NCBI GenBank assembly: GCA_037039925.1
Contig: JAXRKP010000177.1
Coordinates: 1-64,000, forward strand
Direction: 5' to 3'
Length of the DNA: 64,000 bases
From: Doris montereyensis
Lineage: Eukaryota > Mollusca > Gastropoda > Nudibranchia > Dorididae
Shown here: piece after piece, positions 23,401 through 38,200 of the stretch
How the letters are laid out: every line of letters begins with the position of its first letter
Position numbering within the stretch: position 1 is the first letter of the stretch
Program-made: the position numbers and the translations under genes
The notes under the pieces: model-generated
Told to the model about the DNA's origin: nothing
Databases searched by the model: none
Seen by the model: the letters and a program-made list of their open reading frames with translations, nothing else

Positions 23401-26400
23401 GACACAGAAATGGGAAAGATATAGATTTGTTAACCCTAGAACTGCTACACTTGCCTATAGGTGTATGATTCTTGCACTACATTGCCTGGGAGGCCTGCAT
23501 ATCAGATTAGCATTTTTGTACTTCATGGCCTGTGAAATCTACAGAGAATATGGTCATGGTGTTTTCTGCATTATTTACAATATTTAAATATTATAACCAA
23601 CTTTCTACTTATACATCTTGCTTTAACTCATTATTAGTTACTACTTGCTATAAAATAAAATATACTTATATAATCAACAAAGTTGCCTGAAATCAAGCTT
23701 CACTCCAGTCAATTCAATAGGGGCGTGGCTGGCTGTGTCTAATATTATGTAGTAATGATTTGTCAACCCTGAACATGGTTTTTTTTTTCTATTGACTGGA
23801 GGTCACACCCTTCATTCAGGATGACCATAGGTATGCAATGTGATATTGACCACTGGTATCTTGTATTAATGACAGTTTCTTACTTGTAGCGGAGCTTATT
23901 ACCAAACTAATTGACTACTGTCTAGAAGCCGTATCACACAAAGTCTTTGGCTTTATCCACTTTACAGAGAGCACAAATCCTACACTGAGATGGAAGCTCC
24001 TGTGTAATCCTGGCATTGTTTCACAGATAATAAAGATGACCTACCAGCTTCAAATATGATGTAGTCTTTAATAAAGTAAAGACAAATGTATAGGTCAATG
24101 TTTGAGTATCAATCATAATATCAGAAGAACAGGAATAAGGAACACGGTCGTAATAACCATCAAAGTTCAGAACCAAAGACGTCTGACTATCCAGGCAACC
24201 TCGGTGGCCGGGGTCATTACCTGGCAGGCAAGGCAACCGGACAGCCTACAACGCGCCAAGGCAGCGTAGCAGTTCTGATGTTAATATAAAAGAAACATTT
24301 GAAAACAGTCGTACGGCATTTTCCTGATTTCATTTATTCACCAGAGTGGCTTGGCAAGGATCACAGCTTTGGCCTGGAAAGGGGACAACCTGATCTTTGG
24401 GGACAGTGAAGGTTTTCAATGTTTGTGGGACCTGAAAGCAAAGATATCAAGGTGAGCCTAAAAATGACATTTGGGCCATTGATGAACACTCTTGCATAAC
24501 TCCAAAGTATCATAAATTACGTCCGTAATTGGTTAAATATTTTGTTTTAATTATCATACATGTAATCCAATCGCTAAACTAATAGGGCTTTTGCCGTCAA
24601 CAATGTGCCATGCATTGCAACCACCCTTCATTACCTATCCATTGTAGAACCTAATGTACTAAACGTTGACCAATCTTCTCTTTATAACTCCACCCATTAT
24701 ACAGCACATTCTTTGTCCTATTGGATCACTGGTCTGTCATCGAGCAATTAGAATTTAACAGTCTTCCGGAATCCGCCCACATCTCTTTCTTGATGTCATA
24801 AGTGGCATGCAATCACCTGGTGTCTTTAGACCGGGCACTCATCGCAATCGAGGGAAAAGGTGGGAACAGATTTATTGCCCCCTGTCTGGCATTGGCCGTA
24901 TCCAATGTGACTCGGGTCTTCATGGCGAGAGACGTCAACCCATCCGCGAGCTCACCACCTCAGTGTTAAAGAGCTTAATGGTTTCCAGGTGTCCCTTTTT
25001 CTCGCATTAAATTTTTCGTACAGCTGATGACTTTTCCAAAGCAAACAATCTGGCTATGAATTTTTGTCCTTGTCTGTCTGTTGTCTTAATTTTAATATGA
25101 GGATTAAGAATTGAAGGAGTTGTAAGATTCGTGTTAATTTATTCACACATTGGTTCCATTGGATGAGGCTTTTCTTTATCCAGTTTTTCTCATCAAAAAT
25201 TTGCATAATTACTTAAGTCATAGGTCTCATAATTAGATGTCACATGATTGTAGTGTGGGTTATGCCAGTTAATGAGGAAACACTGGATCAGGTCCTTTTA
25301 CTCTTAGCCTCCAATTTTGCACATCTACATACAGATCTACATCTTGAAAATAAAAATAAACAAATCAGGAAATGATTTACAAAAGAAGCTTTAAATCTTG
25401 AACGAAATTGACAAGTCACTAGGGAAACCCAACTTCACAGAAATAGGCCTACCCCCGAATTGTTGCCCCTGACCTACTTTCGCCTAAATGCCCGTTTTGT
25501 CTGCTTCCCAAGCACCGTGCATTTAGGCAGTCACTACTGTATTCATACTTTTATTTATTTATTTCTTTTCTTTATGGCATTTGATCAAATTGAAGCCTTA
25601 TGTTACAGATTGCTTTATTTCACCACACTATAATCAAACAGGAACAATTTCCCCTTCCATTTCATTGTGATAATTTTGTTAGCGTTGAATATCGTTCATT
25701 TCAGAACAACTCCCACAAACAGAGGATGGGTAAAGAAGATACGATTTGCACCTGGCAGAGACAACATGAAGTTTTTCACACTTCACAATGATGGTGTGCT
25801 TATCTGGGAAATAGGATTTGAGAGCAAGGTATGGCAACGCGTAATGGCATTTGATTTGTTGATCAAGCTATTGATTGTTTTACTTCATGCAACTCTGCAG
25901 TCTGTCTTTTTTCCTCTGCTTAATTGTTTGGTCATGTCTAAATATTGTTGCATTTTGTTTTTCATTTCAAACTTCTATCCTTAGTGCAGCTTCTTCTTTT
26001 CAGTGCATTTTCATAATCATTTAAATCTGAAATTATGGCCATTTACAGCAAACATATCGATGGCCCATAAATCTAAACGCCTAACTCCAATTTCGTGAAT
26101 TTTGCAGGAGGGACAAAAAATGAATTCAACGACACTTATGCGGATTTACTGCCTGAAATAAATGACTCTACGTTTAAGTATTTATATCAAAATTGCCAAA
26201 AAAAAATAATTTAAAGTCCTAAACCAGAGTTATACGGATACACCACTCACTTTTGGATTTCTAAGCGTCTAAGTTTTGGCAAACGAAATGTTCGTTTTGA
26301 ATTCTCCAACCCAGTGCGGACTGTGTGCGCTTTGCTACGTCTTACTCGATCATTGTAACACGGAAGGAAATTGTACGGTTAGAATTCTCACAGCCGAGTG

Positions 26401-29400
26401 ATGATGGCTTGCTCTTGGCCCCGAATAACTCTGCGTTTTTTTAATATTCCTCAAAAACTCAAAATGACTAGACCTGCAGTCAATCCAATAGTAAGCCTAC
26501 TATAAAAGATCTAATTAGTACTACATAGTACTTGTGTACCGGTGCTATAGATCTAGAATCTAACAATGATATTGTTATAACAAAAATTGAACGTCGCACT
26601 ATATTTCCACATAATACTAGTTAGGCAATGGGCTTGTGCACAAATAAAGTGCGTCATTAAGTTTTTACTATACAGCTACTATTGGATTGTTCTCAAGGAA
26701 CTTGTGAGAAGGGTTGGTTACTTGTCTAGCTACAAGAGAGAAAGAGAGAGAGAGAGAGAAATTCAGAGCAATGCATGATCGCCGTGATCCATAATGGCGG
26801 GTGACCTAAACAAAACAGACAGTTAGAATTCTTCAGTCGTGGAAGCCAATCAGAATGTACGTTTTAAAATTTTCCTATAAAACAAGACTTTTGATTGGTC
26901 AAAATTGTTTGGGATTTTAATAGGACGTAGCCCTTCATCAAGTCGATCTATTTTTAGGAGAAACGCAATTCGAGGAAATCCCGCGTTAAACGGTTAGAAT
27001 TCTCAGCCGACGATATGTTTATTTCAGCAATCAATCTACTCATCTTGAATTTACAATTGTAATTCAGGATTAGTCTTTCTATTCTTTGTTGAATCATTAC
27101 CATCTTACCCTTCAATGTCTGAGTCATATATAGTCTATTGCTGCAATATTGAAGCTTTTGGTTGACAGTTAATTTTTTCAAACAGGTCAAATTTTAGGTT
27201 CTGTTAGCATTCTGTTTATACTCTTTCAATTACTCATTAATTTCAATCTTAGTCAACACTAATGTCCATAAACATAGTCCTCATTCTAGATAATGTGAAA
27301 CTAGCTATAATTCAGGAAAGTTTGAAATCATTTGGTCACACTTGTACAAAGGGAACTTTGGCTGAAAGTAGTGTTTGGACCCATCTATGGCTTAGGCAGA
27401 TCTCTATTTTTATGGTTATAATCACTATTATTTTATTAACACTGTAGTCTGTTCTCCCTTCCTTTCTTTTATTATTGAGGGCATAATTTCAATTTTATTC
27501 TTCTAGTAGCAATGGCATTTTAGAAATATCAAAAGTTATCAGAAGGATACCTTTATTGTTTCCAGACAAGCGTATTGCATATGGTCAAGACCCCAAAAGA
27601 CATCAGTAAAGTGGTGGACATGGACTGGGCAGGATCTGACCGACCCGCTCTCATCACTGCACATAGTGCACTGTACATTTGTGACATCACCTTGAAGTCG
27701 GCTACATCTCCCATTGAAAATTGGGATTTGTCTGGTAAAGACTTTTTGTTTTAAACTGTTTTCTAAGGTCATTGATATATATTGATATTTCAGACCTTGT
27801 AATGTTCAATTTTTAAGAGTACTGTAATACATTTTCTGATTCACATACAATATTGTGCAGTTAGTGATATAAGGAAGATTTTTTTACCCAATGTAATATG
27901 CTAGAGTTTTTGTTCTTTATATATAGGGGCTACTGTGTGTGAAAGAATTTATTGTAAATATTAACTGAGAAGCCCACTTCTGTTGGGGCAGGTATCAGAT
28001 TTAAGTCTAAGTCTACATCATGGGTCTACTGACACTCACGGTAGGCTTGAACTCACTTATTCTATCTCTTCATTTTGCCTCTTTTGTCTATCTTAGACAG
28101 AGACTTCTTATTTATTTATTTCGGGCATAAAGATTATCTAGATTAGATATCTAATTGATTTTAAGCGCTTCCATTCTGCATTTAGTTTTTAAATTGAGTG
28201 CCTTTTGTCAGTTTGTTTCCGGTTCTTAAAAATATAAAATCATAGCAGTTCTGTTTTTTGCTTTTTGTTGATGGATACGGCCTACAAACAAAACTAATAT
28301 TATTTTCGACCTTTTGGATGAGTAAAAATGAATAGGCCTATTCTATAATTTATTTTGAGCAAGTATGCAAATTTACAAGATTTTTGTTGCTGCATGAAAA
28401 TATCATTCAAAGTTACATTATTCAATTCTACGACAGTATTTTTATATAGATTGAGATCAGTATCATAAAGGAGTTACAGCGGATGAAGATTGTATGAAGA
28501 TATGAAAAATACACCAAGAACTACCGTAGCTAAATGTGTCCTTTGGGAGCCTTAAAGACAAGCATATGGACTTAGATCTGGATCATTGGTGTTGTATAAA
28601 TATAGACACCAGGGAGAAAGCAAAAACAAATGTTATTTACGATTGGAGATAACTTCAAGCATGCACATTTTGTTATTTTGCCCCCTCAGAACCCGTTTTC
28701 AGCCCTCATCTTCTTCCTCCACTTCTGTCGCAAATCATCAAGTGTTTTCTGCAACATCAGACCTGGCGCTCCTCTTACTCCTTGTCAGTACCGGGACTTG
28801 TTGATCAGGATCGCACCACCCAGAAGAAAGTCTCTGCTCAGCTAAGCCTCATTGATAAGTAAGAGTTATTTCCTTTCTTCTTGTGTCCCCATCAGTACGA
28901 GCAAAATTTCCCTCTTTTACTTTGTTTCTGCCTTGGCAATTTCAGAATGATGAAATAGAGAATTCTTATGTATTTGTAGTGGGTTATTTTTTTGTTGTGC
29001 ATCTCTTTCTGACCGATAAAGGAAAGTAGAAATGAATAAATCTTTCAAGGCCAATAGTTTTCAGTGTCCATTAGCATGGAGAGAACACGTGAACAGAAAC
29101 TTCTTAAGTCAATGTACTATCTGGGTTTAGTTTCTGTTATCAGTTTTGGTTGGTGGGTGCTCCTGGAGACTACTTCTTTCCTTTCATTCTTAGTTTTGCA
29201 TCCTCAAGTCAAGTCCACCTTTTTCTCTTTGTCGCTGAAGTCAATATAAAAGGTCTATCTTGAGGTTTATAACAAAACTGAAGAGAACTGAGGGCACTAT
29301 TGAAGATGAAGAATGGACCGAGAAATTTTCAGTGTGTCCAACCTTCACAAGCAGCAAGGAGACATAGAAACAAGTAAACATTAAACAATGCTGGACGAAA

Positions 29401-32202
29401 CTAATACTAATAGAGCCATTGGTGCAACCACCCATCGTGCAATGTTCATCAACGGAGCAAGCCTCATAACAACAATAAACAAAAGAAAAAGAAAAAATAC
29501 TTCATCCAACGATAGCTCTAGATCTAGTTGAGTGTAGGTAAAAGCTAAAAATACAACTGCCGATGTGAGTAAGCAGCAATACCAAAGATGTGATGTGATT
29601 ACGTCATTTGCTAGTGTTGCTGGATCTAAATCTAGTGCATATGAGCATATAATGAATACACATGTGAAGAAATGGAAATCAACCCCCCCCTCCTCTGTGG
29701 CTTAGTATAGATATGGACTCATTGACTCAGTATTTATACTCACCACATTTCAAAAAGCACCACTGGATTACTTCTCTTTGTATTTGAGACAGGAAAGTTT
29801 AAAAATCGTTTAAATTATTCCTATAAGTACAGAAAACAATATTTTTCTTAACCCTTGAGCTAACCTGACGGCTGACCTCAAGATCGATCGAAAATAATCT
29901 CGTTCCACTGTGGACGAGGCTTCCGCATGTGGCACCGATAGTTTTCTCATCTCTCTGGTCATTCCGCATTGAATGACCATGACGTACCTGTGATTATTGT
30001 GGTTGTTTTTGGTCTTCGTTGAGTAAGGTGAATGAAATTCATTTTGTTATTGTTATTGTCATCGTGTTTATATTCCATTGTTTACTAACAATAACATCTA
30101 TTACAGCCTTCTTTTATTAAACATGAAAAAGAATAATCCTGCAGTTGGCCCATTACTAATGACTAGGAATATGAAAGGTATAATACTAATAGATAGAAAC
30201 GGGTCATTCAAGAAATCCCGTGTGTGACCTTCATAAGCAACAAGGAGACATAGAAACAAGTAAACATTAAACAATGCTGGATTGAAGCTAATACTAATAG
30301 AGCCATTGGTGCAACAACCCATTGTGCAATGTTCATCAACAGAGCAAGCCTCATAACAATAATAAACAAAAAGAAAATACAAAAAAAAAGTTCTTGAAAT
30401 ACAACTGCCATAAGAGAGACGGAGAGAGAGAGGAGAGAGGAAAGAAATGGAGAGAAAGAGGAAAGGAAACAAACAGGAGACATAAAGACAGGAAGATAAA
30501 GAAAGACTAATTTGAAAAAATGAGAGAGCATAAGACAGAGAGACAGAGAGATGAGGTAACATATAGAGTGGGAGGGGGGGGCACGTATGCATGGTCATTC
30601 AATAATAGCGTGGCTGGCTTCTCAAATTTTATTTACAAGTACCCCCTCTTGCCATCATTTTGTATTCTTGGCTGTTCTAGAGGAAATTCCAACCGCCTTT
30701 TCCCTAATCCCATGACCAAGCCCAATGTGCATAGGTAACACATTCCCAAACAGTCCCCACCGGTTTATTGCTTTCACAAGTGCATATCTCCCAGCTGGTA
30801 ACATGCTCTATCCCAGACCTAACATCTCTCCTCAGCTACATGCTTCCCATGGTTTTTGAAAACTCCCTCCCTACCCTATGTCTATCACTAGTATAAGTCT
30901 CTCTTCTCCTTTACAATAGTCATCATTTTGTATTCTGTTCTTCTCCTACAGTTCAATATGAATCCACCTCCTCCCAAACAGACTCCAATTCAGTGTTTTT
31001 TCTTCCCCCCACTTCTCGATGTTTCCTCTTAGTCTTTTCTATACAGTATGAAGAAAGACTCCGATAGTTTCTAATGTCTATACACTTCAAATAGCCCTTC
31101 CTCTTGTCCAAATACCACATACCATCATGACCATGTGAAAGGGAAATGTTTTAGACATATCCGGTGAATATAGTGGTCAGTCCAACAGGTCAAAGTTCTG
31201 TTGCCAAATAACGTCCATCGTAATACCAGCAGTGTTGGGCGAGCGTTGTCCTGCCGGAAAGCGAGGAGGTCTTGATCGCCTGGCCTGGGCGGTAACCAGT
31301 TCTCTAAACAAGTGTAGAGGTGGCTGATGATAGTAGATGATGTCTCCCCACACATGAACACTGCCTCCATAGCGGTCCCGCTCCATGACGCAGTTTGGAG
31401 CAAATCGCTCTCCTCGTCGTCTCCAGACTCAAACACGTCCATCAGGGTGGGAACGTTAAATCAGCCCTCATCTGTAAAGGCTTCTGATTTCCAGTAACAT
31501 CCAATCATTATTTGATGCTAGCAAGCCCAAGCCAGACAACACTGGCGTTGCCGAAAGTTTAGAATAGGGTGCATGGTCGGCAACAGTTTAATCCCGCATT
31601 CTTTAATCTGTTGCTGACGGTATTTTGAGTGCACTGGGCCTCTATTGCCAACAATGGCGGTGGCTGTTTGGTATGCCGTTTGGAACCAATTACGCCAGTG
31701 AGTAAGCACAATATGGCGATCCTACGCTTGCGCTGTCACTCTTGGTTGTCTGCTCCACTGTCGAGGTCGGACACTACCGGTGGCATCATGTCGTTGCAAC
31801 AATCATGTAGTGACAATTCATCCGTCTGGCAATCTCTCTGAAAGGCATGCCTGCCTGAACAAGTTCTATGGTGACATTACGTTCGTCCTGACTCAGAATT
31901 GGCATCTTGTTTCAGTGCCAATGAGCAAATTAACGAAATGAAAGGATGTTTTTTCAATTCCAAATATGCTATACATTTACTATGCAAAAATTTGTGTGTT
32001 TTCACCAACAAACTTTTATGCACGGTTTAAAAAACGTGATTTCTTTTGTTCAATTATCGCGTGATATACATTGGGCATGAAAAGTGCAGTGAGTAGAAGC
32101 TCATATCTTGAAATTCACGAGAATTTAGGATAAAAAAAACATCACTTTGCCGTTACAAAAAATATGGCCTTTATTATAGTGGTGAGTTTTAAAATATGGT
32201 GA

Positions 32203-32262
<60 letters not shown>

Positions 32263-35200
32263 TCTGTGGCTCAGTATGGACTATAGATATTTATTAGCCC
32301 CTTGCGAAAGAGAGCAGTGTAAATTCCATACATACTAAAGTGAAAGATTTTTTTGGAGGATTCTGAGAAAAATTTCTATTTTTTGTCATGAAGGTCTGCA
32401 GCTCAGAAAAAAAGATGAGCTATGAGTCTGATAGGAACATTACAGTTTCTAGGAAAAGAGTGGAGAAATGTTTGAAGGAAAGAGTAAGAAAGTATTAAGA
32501 GCCTTTCAAAGAAAAGATAAAAAAAAATTCAAAAAGGATTTGAATATTAAGATGTGACTTACACGATAATTTAAACAGATTTCAACTTAAAAAGAAATCC
32601 GTAGCATCTGATTTGTACAGTGCATGATTTGGGAAACAAAAATCTAAAAGCTGGAAATGAGGAAGTGGTTAGCGCATTCAAATCAAACATTTTGTGATAA
32701 TTCTTAACATTAGACTCTCTCTTTTATTCAAGCATTTTCTAAATATAGCTTTTGCAATTCATGTCAATCTCCATGTTTTGTTTTTTTTTTCATTGCAGGG
32801 AAATAACTGACTACCTAGTTGTCTGCAAGTTTGGCACTGCTCACAGATGTCTTCTGGTGGCAAGGTGAGCTAAGCATAGAGTTTTGAAATAGAATAAGAG
32901 ACAGAGAGCAAAATGAGCCAGGAGCCATAGAAAAGGTCTTATGTTATAATTTTACAAGCATGTTACAACCCGGGTGATGCTAAGTACAATTATTAGATTG
33001 GGTAATAAAATATTAGCTTTCAATATTGCAAGTATGTTTGAAGAGTATTATTCCAACTTTTTAATTACAGCATTAAAACATATTCAAAATGACGGCTTAA
33101 GTGAATGAAAATTCTACCCAAAGACGAGGAAACAATTAAATTTTTTAGATGATTATACATCAATTCTTGTAGAAAATGTCCTCAAACGAAAACGATTTTG
33201 GGATTGTTTAGAACCTACATGCAAAATATGGTTGCATTTAATGGCCCAGCATCAGAGCCTTTGGGAACAAGGAATGACTAACTCAAACGAAATTATATTA
33301 GATTAGATGGCTTTATATGCATCTACTCACCAGCTGGCTTTAACAATCATAAATATTGTAACAAATGGCTCATCATTCAGAGCCTTTACGAACAAGCTGT
33401 AATTTGTTTAACATTATAATATCACTATTATTTATAGATATAGATGGCTTTGAATAATAGAAGCGAACAGTGGAATAAGTCGAATATGACATAAAGTGAC
33501 AACTCAAATATATATAGATATAGCATCTACTCACCAGCTGGCTTCAACAATCATAAATATTGTAACAACTTTTTTAAAACCATGTCTCATCATTCAAGGC
33601 ATTCCAGTTATTACTTTTCAAGCTGTAATTTCTTTGCATTATAATATCACTAGTTTTAAGGAAATTGTCCATGCTTTTGATAGAAATCAAATACATTTAA
33701 AAGTGTAGACTTTCAATCTTTAGGTAGATTTCCTCATATGCTGATAATTCTGATAATTAACCTTAGCTTCATTATTTAACTGTAATTCGCAGATTGTTTG
33801 GAGATGAGTCAGAAGTGCATTTTTGGACTGTGGCCTTGCATTACCTCAGGTCACTACGTGCGTCAGGTCCATCCAAGGTAAGATGCGAATTGTGTGCCAC
33901 ACCATTTTGCTGGTGCCAACTGTGTTTCTTTACCAAGGGTATATTTGCATTACAAAGATTTTTGCAATGCAGACAGACATGCTTAAAGAAGTGCTTATCC
34001 TCTGAGTTTCTTGGTATCAAATTTGAGCATAAAGAATGTACTGTGTCAATATTGACATGTGTCATAATGGACATTTTTACACACTATTTAAAAATCTAGT
34101 CTACATCTTTTAAATGCAAACTAAGCTTTCAAAGATGTGGAATTATTTATGCTAGTGATAACAGCTTTGCAGACTATAAAATTTATGCTTGTTCGTTTTC
34201 CAGGATTTGATAAGCGAATCTGATGGTGACATGTTTGTGCCTCCAACACCTACCCACAAAGAAGCCCATGACCTCGTCATGCTAGATGAGGCGTGGCCCA
34301 AGGCACAGTCTGATGATCAGGCTTTCAAAGACCAGCCCCTGGAGAGGTGCTACGACTGTCTCTGTGACAGTGATACTTTCAAGGTTTGATGGCTTACGTT
34401 GTTCTTAATTACTGAAAATCCATTGTGTAAACAGTTAAGTTGCAAGTTGCTTGATTTGTTTCATTTGCATTGAGTCGTAAACAGATAAGGATTCACCTTT
34501 TCCACATAAACTATCCAATACCAAAATATGCACCCAACGTTTTTAATGTTATGTTTATTTTTTCAATTGATTAATAACATTTTAGAATTTTTGTTTAGTT
34601 GTTCTTTCCTGTGTCATGATTAGATGTCCATATGTTTTGGGGTTTGTTTTTATTGCTGAGGTGTATTATTCTTTTTTGCAAATTCTTAACCTAAGTTTCT
34701 CATCACCTTTAATTGTGATGTTGTGCCTTGAACATGAGTTAGTGTTATTTACTTCTGTCTAATTTAAGTGAATATGCCATCTTTTCTATTTGAACAACAT
34801 TCTATGAAATGAAATTTGTGCTCCCTTTTCACCCAAGTGTGTATTTCTTGTTTCCCTAAGAAATACCAGTTGGATCGTGTTCAGCTGCAGGACAGCAAAC
34901 GTGCTACCATTGAACACACCCAGAAATGTGCAGACAACTATGTGCAACTTGGCCAAACTGACAGAGCTGTACAATTGCTGTTAGAAACAGAAGCAGAAGC
35001 TGATAATTATTACATCGACTGCCTCAAGTAAGAAAGTGGGATCTCATGTTCACTATTAACCTCAGAAAATTTTTGTGAAATAATCCCTCGTCCTGTCACA
35101 AAAAGTTAACAAAATAAAGTTTCAAGGATTTTGCTCAAATTTATCATGGTAAAACAGTCCAATGCCATGGCTGTGCTATAAGTAGGATAGACAGTTGACA

Positions 35201-38200
35201 GTTGCTACTGGTAGGTCCTACTTCTTCCTTTCACTTTTTCAGCTATCTTTTATCTTGTCGTTTCTTCTGGGGGGGGGGGATCTGAGGTGATTTTTTTGGC
35301 TTTTGAGTTAAGGTTTTTGCTTTTAGTATGTATATGAGTAGCTGTCAAAATACAGTCATCCTATATCATTGAAAAAATTGTAGCGTCTTTGGTTGCCATA
35401 GAAACGGCCGTCATCTTGGATTTTGACTCAAATTTCAAAATCTATCTCCTCCTTTAGTTATGAATAAAATCACTCAAAACCTGTGCAGATCGTCTTTTCC
35501 ATTCAATATCTAAAGAGTGACATCGGGTTTTTTCCATATTTTGGATATTTTTTTTTTAATGAATTTTTGAAAATACTATATATATCATAAATGTACAAAA
35601 ACGGCGTTTTATTATTTTTAAAAAAATAGTTTCTCAAAAAGTTTACAATATATACAAAAAAAACAACATCATTCTATTATCATTGACAAGAGGACCCTGT
35701 GTGCCAAATATAATACAAATTGTTCGGTAAATGGCGGAGGAGATAGAATTTTAGTGTGGAAAAACTACATTTCGAGAAAAATGCAAGTAAAAAAATCAAC
35801 AGAAAATAACACAAAACAAATGCTTTAGACGGGTTTCCCTTGTTGTAGCAGTCCCCTTACTCTTTCTACAGTCTCTGGCATTGTTATTTATGTAAATAGG
35901 ATTATAAATCTAGGTTTAGATGTGCACTGTTGTGAAAACAGATGTCGAAATGACCAGTTTTTTTTTGTTTTTCTTCTATATCCTATGCTTGTGCGCGTGT
36001 TTACATACACACTGATGCGCAACGCCTCTTATATCATACAGTGACGGGAGACGCCGAATCGTCGTCGGCAAACGAGGTCAAATATCGTGTGCTGCCACAT
36101 TTGGCAATTAGCCGCCAATATACGGGTTTTTACTGCCGTTTTCTCAGTCAGTGTTATGGTAATGTACGTCAAAATTTTGACTGTTTTTACCTACCCTTGC
36201 CTACAAAATATTTTGTGAAAAAAATTATACATCATATGGACATTTTTTTACCCGAATATGCAAAGAACAGAAAATCCACCTTTTAGTCCAAAACCTGCCA
36301 GTCCAGGTGCCACCTGTTAAAAAGCCAAGCAATTCATTCAGTTTGAGAGAACTGACCTAAAATCTACGGTAAATAAAGAGTAGAATACGATTGGCAGTTG
36401 TAGTCATGTTGCATAAGAGTAACCATTGAGACTCTTCTACAGTTGCATCTAAATTACTACACATTTTGTCTTTCTTACATCGATTACACACCACAAACCC
36501 CACACTATATACCATTTTAAGGTGTAACTGGGTGGTCAAGTCATTTCATTTCAGTAAAATCCTTTCTCAACCTGTAACAGAAGGGTCTTTGTACCTTGAG
36601 ACTTAATTCCTCCTGTCCAATTGGACCTTACAAAATTCACTGATGACGCAAAGATCGCATCAGTTTTCTCAAATAGGATTGACTGACCAGTCAGTAAGCT
36701 AGTTTTAAGCTTTACCTGAGCCAATGAGTGAAAAAACAATGAAAATAGACACATTTTAAGAACATCCCCCATCTACACGGAAAAAGTCGACCTTCACGTC
36801 ACAAGGTTAGCGGTGGGAGCACGGCGAAAAGCCGGCCTGGTGTTACAATGTTTGTTATGATGGAACGGAAAGAGCCGGGCATCTGGCCACAGGTGTTAAG
36901 TGCACAGCAATAAAAAAGACTTTTTTTAAAAGTCTTAAATCACAATATGATGTATCTTTTTCTCAAATCTATTATTGTGACCATGTCATATATATATATA
37001 TTGAGAGTCTATATGTTGATATTTTAAAAACAAAAATTTATTTAAAATTCGGGGTATACGTGTTGTAAACAGTAATGATATGTTTGTTCACCTTTTTAAT
37101 CACATTTTTCACCTACCATCTCTCATTGCTGTTTAGGTTAGGTTTTCTCAAACTCTGATATCATTGTAAAATGATGCAAGATAAAACATTTTTTAATTTA
37201 CAGAGCATGCTTGGTCGCCAGTGTTCGATCTTCAGGTGCTTCGCAAAGTACAATAAAACTTGTTGCCACTAATCTGATTGCCAATGGCCGTTTGTCAGGT
37301 ACATGAGACTTTTTTTTTTTTTTCTTGAAACCTTCTTTTGCATCTGCCACTTCTCTTTCATTTTCTTGTGGGTGATAGGCATTTTCATCTTCATCGGTTG
37401 TTGTCCCAAGTCAAAGTCACAGTCCAATTAAAAATCATGTTTTAACCTCCTGAATTTTCTTAAAGTATTTGTTTAGAATGTCCTAGATTTCGATATTGTT
37501 TTGTGCTTTTCATATAAATTATAAGTCTCTCAAAATATCCTTTTTACCTCATCTATCAATAATTGCTAAGTGGAATTAAGTATATTGTCACGACTTTGAA
37601 CAATCTTTGTTTTCTTCTCTTTTATACAGAGGGTGTACAGCTTTTATGTCTGATAAACAAAGGCCTGGATGCTTGTCGCTACCTCCAGACTTATGGAGCC
37701 TGGGATCATGCTGTCTGGTTGGCAAAGGTAGCTTCCATTATTGATGATTACCATGAATGATATTTTGGAGAAATATGTAACCGTCATTTAAAGCCTAAAT
37801 TTGTCGACTTGTTATCATGCATGTTGTTTCAAAATGAAAGTATTAAGTATTTCATTCTTCAATTGATCAATAAATGTTATGGACTTATAAATACTTTTTT
37901 CTATCACCTCATTCTAAATTAGGCGTCAGGTCTAAAAACAAGTTATGTTATCCTACTGTGTAGACAGTTTGAATGGTGCTTATTTGTTGGCCAATTTGTA
38001 CTTTATGGAAGTTCTAAGTGCAATAAAAACTTTGATTTCAGGCCAGTTTGAAATTAGGCGAGTGTACTGAAGTTATGAAGCGATGGTCAGAATACCTCAG
38101 TAGTCCACAAGTCAACCAGAAGGTAAGAGCTCATGAATTACAAAGAATGATCCACACAAAAATTCATTCAGCATCCTCTCGCAATCCAATTGTTACTCGT

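Larger units (their letters stand above)
29737..32205 (-). mobile_element. Tc1/mariner-like element, candidate full extent
   Basis: The left end reads TACTCACCACATTTCAAAA with CACCACT just after. The right end, reverse-complemented, reads TACTCACCATATTTTAAAA and CACCACT. This gives an inverted repeat of about 28 bases with TA at both outer edges. It encloses the transposase remnant at 31125-31905. At 2.5 kb it is longer than a typical Tc1 element, and a 300-base direct repeat (30105-30400) lies inside, so part of the interior is probably a later insertion. Confidence 0.6.

Noticed and set aside
30101..30598. 165-residue Leu/Ser-rich frame on the - strand
   Set aside because: It spans the GA-rich tract and direct repeat Z; the similarity between the two Z copies is nucleotide-level and not coding.
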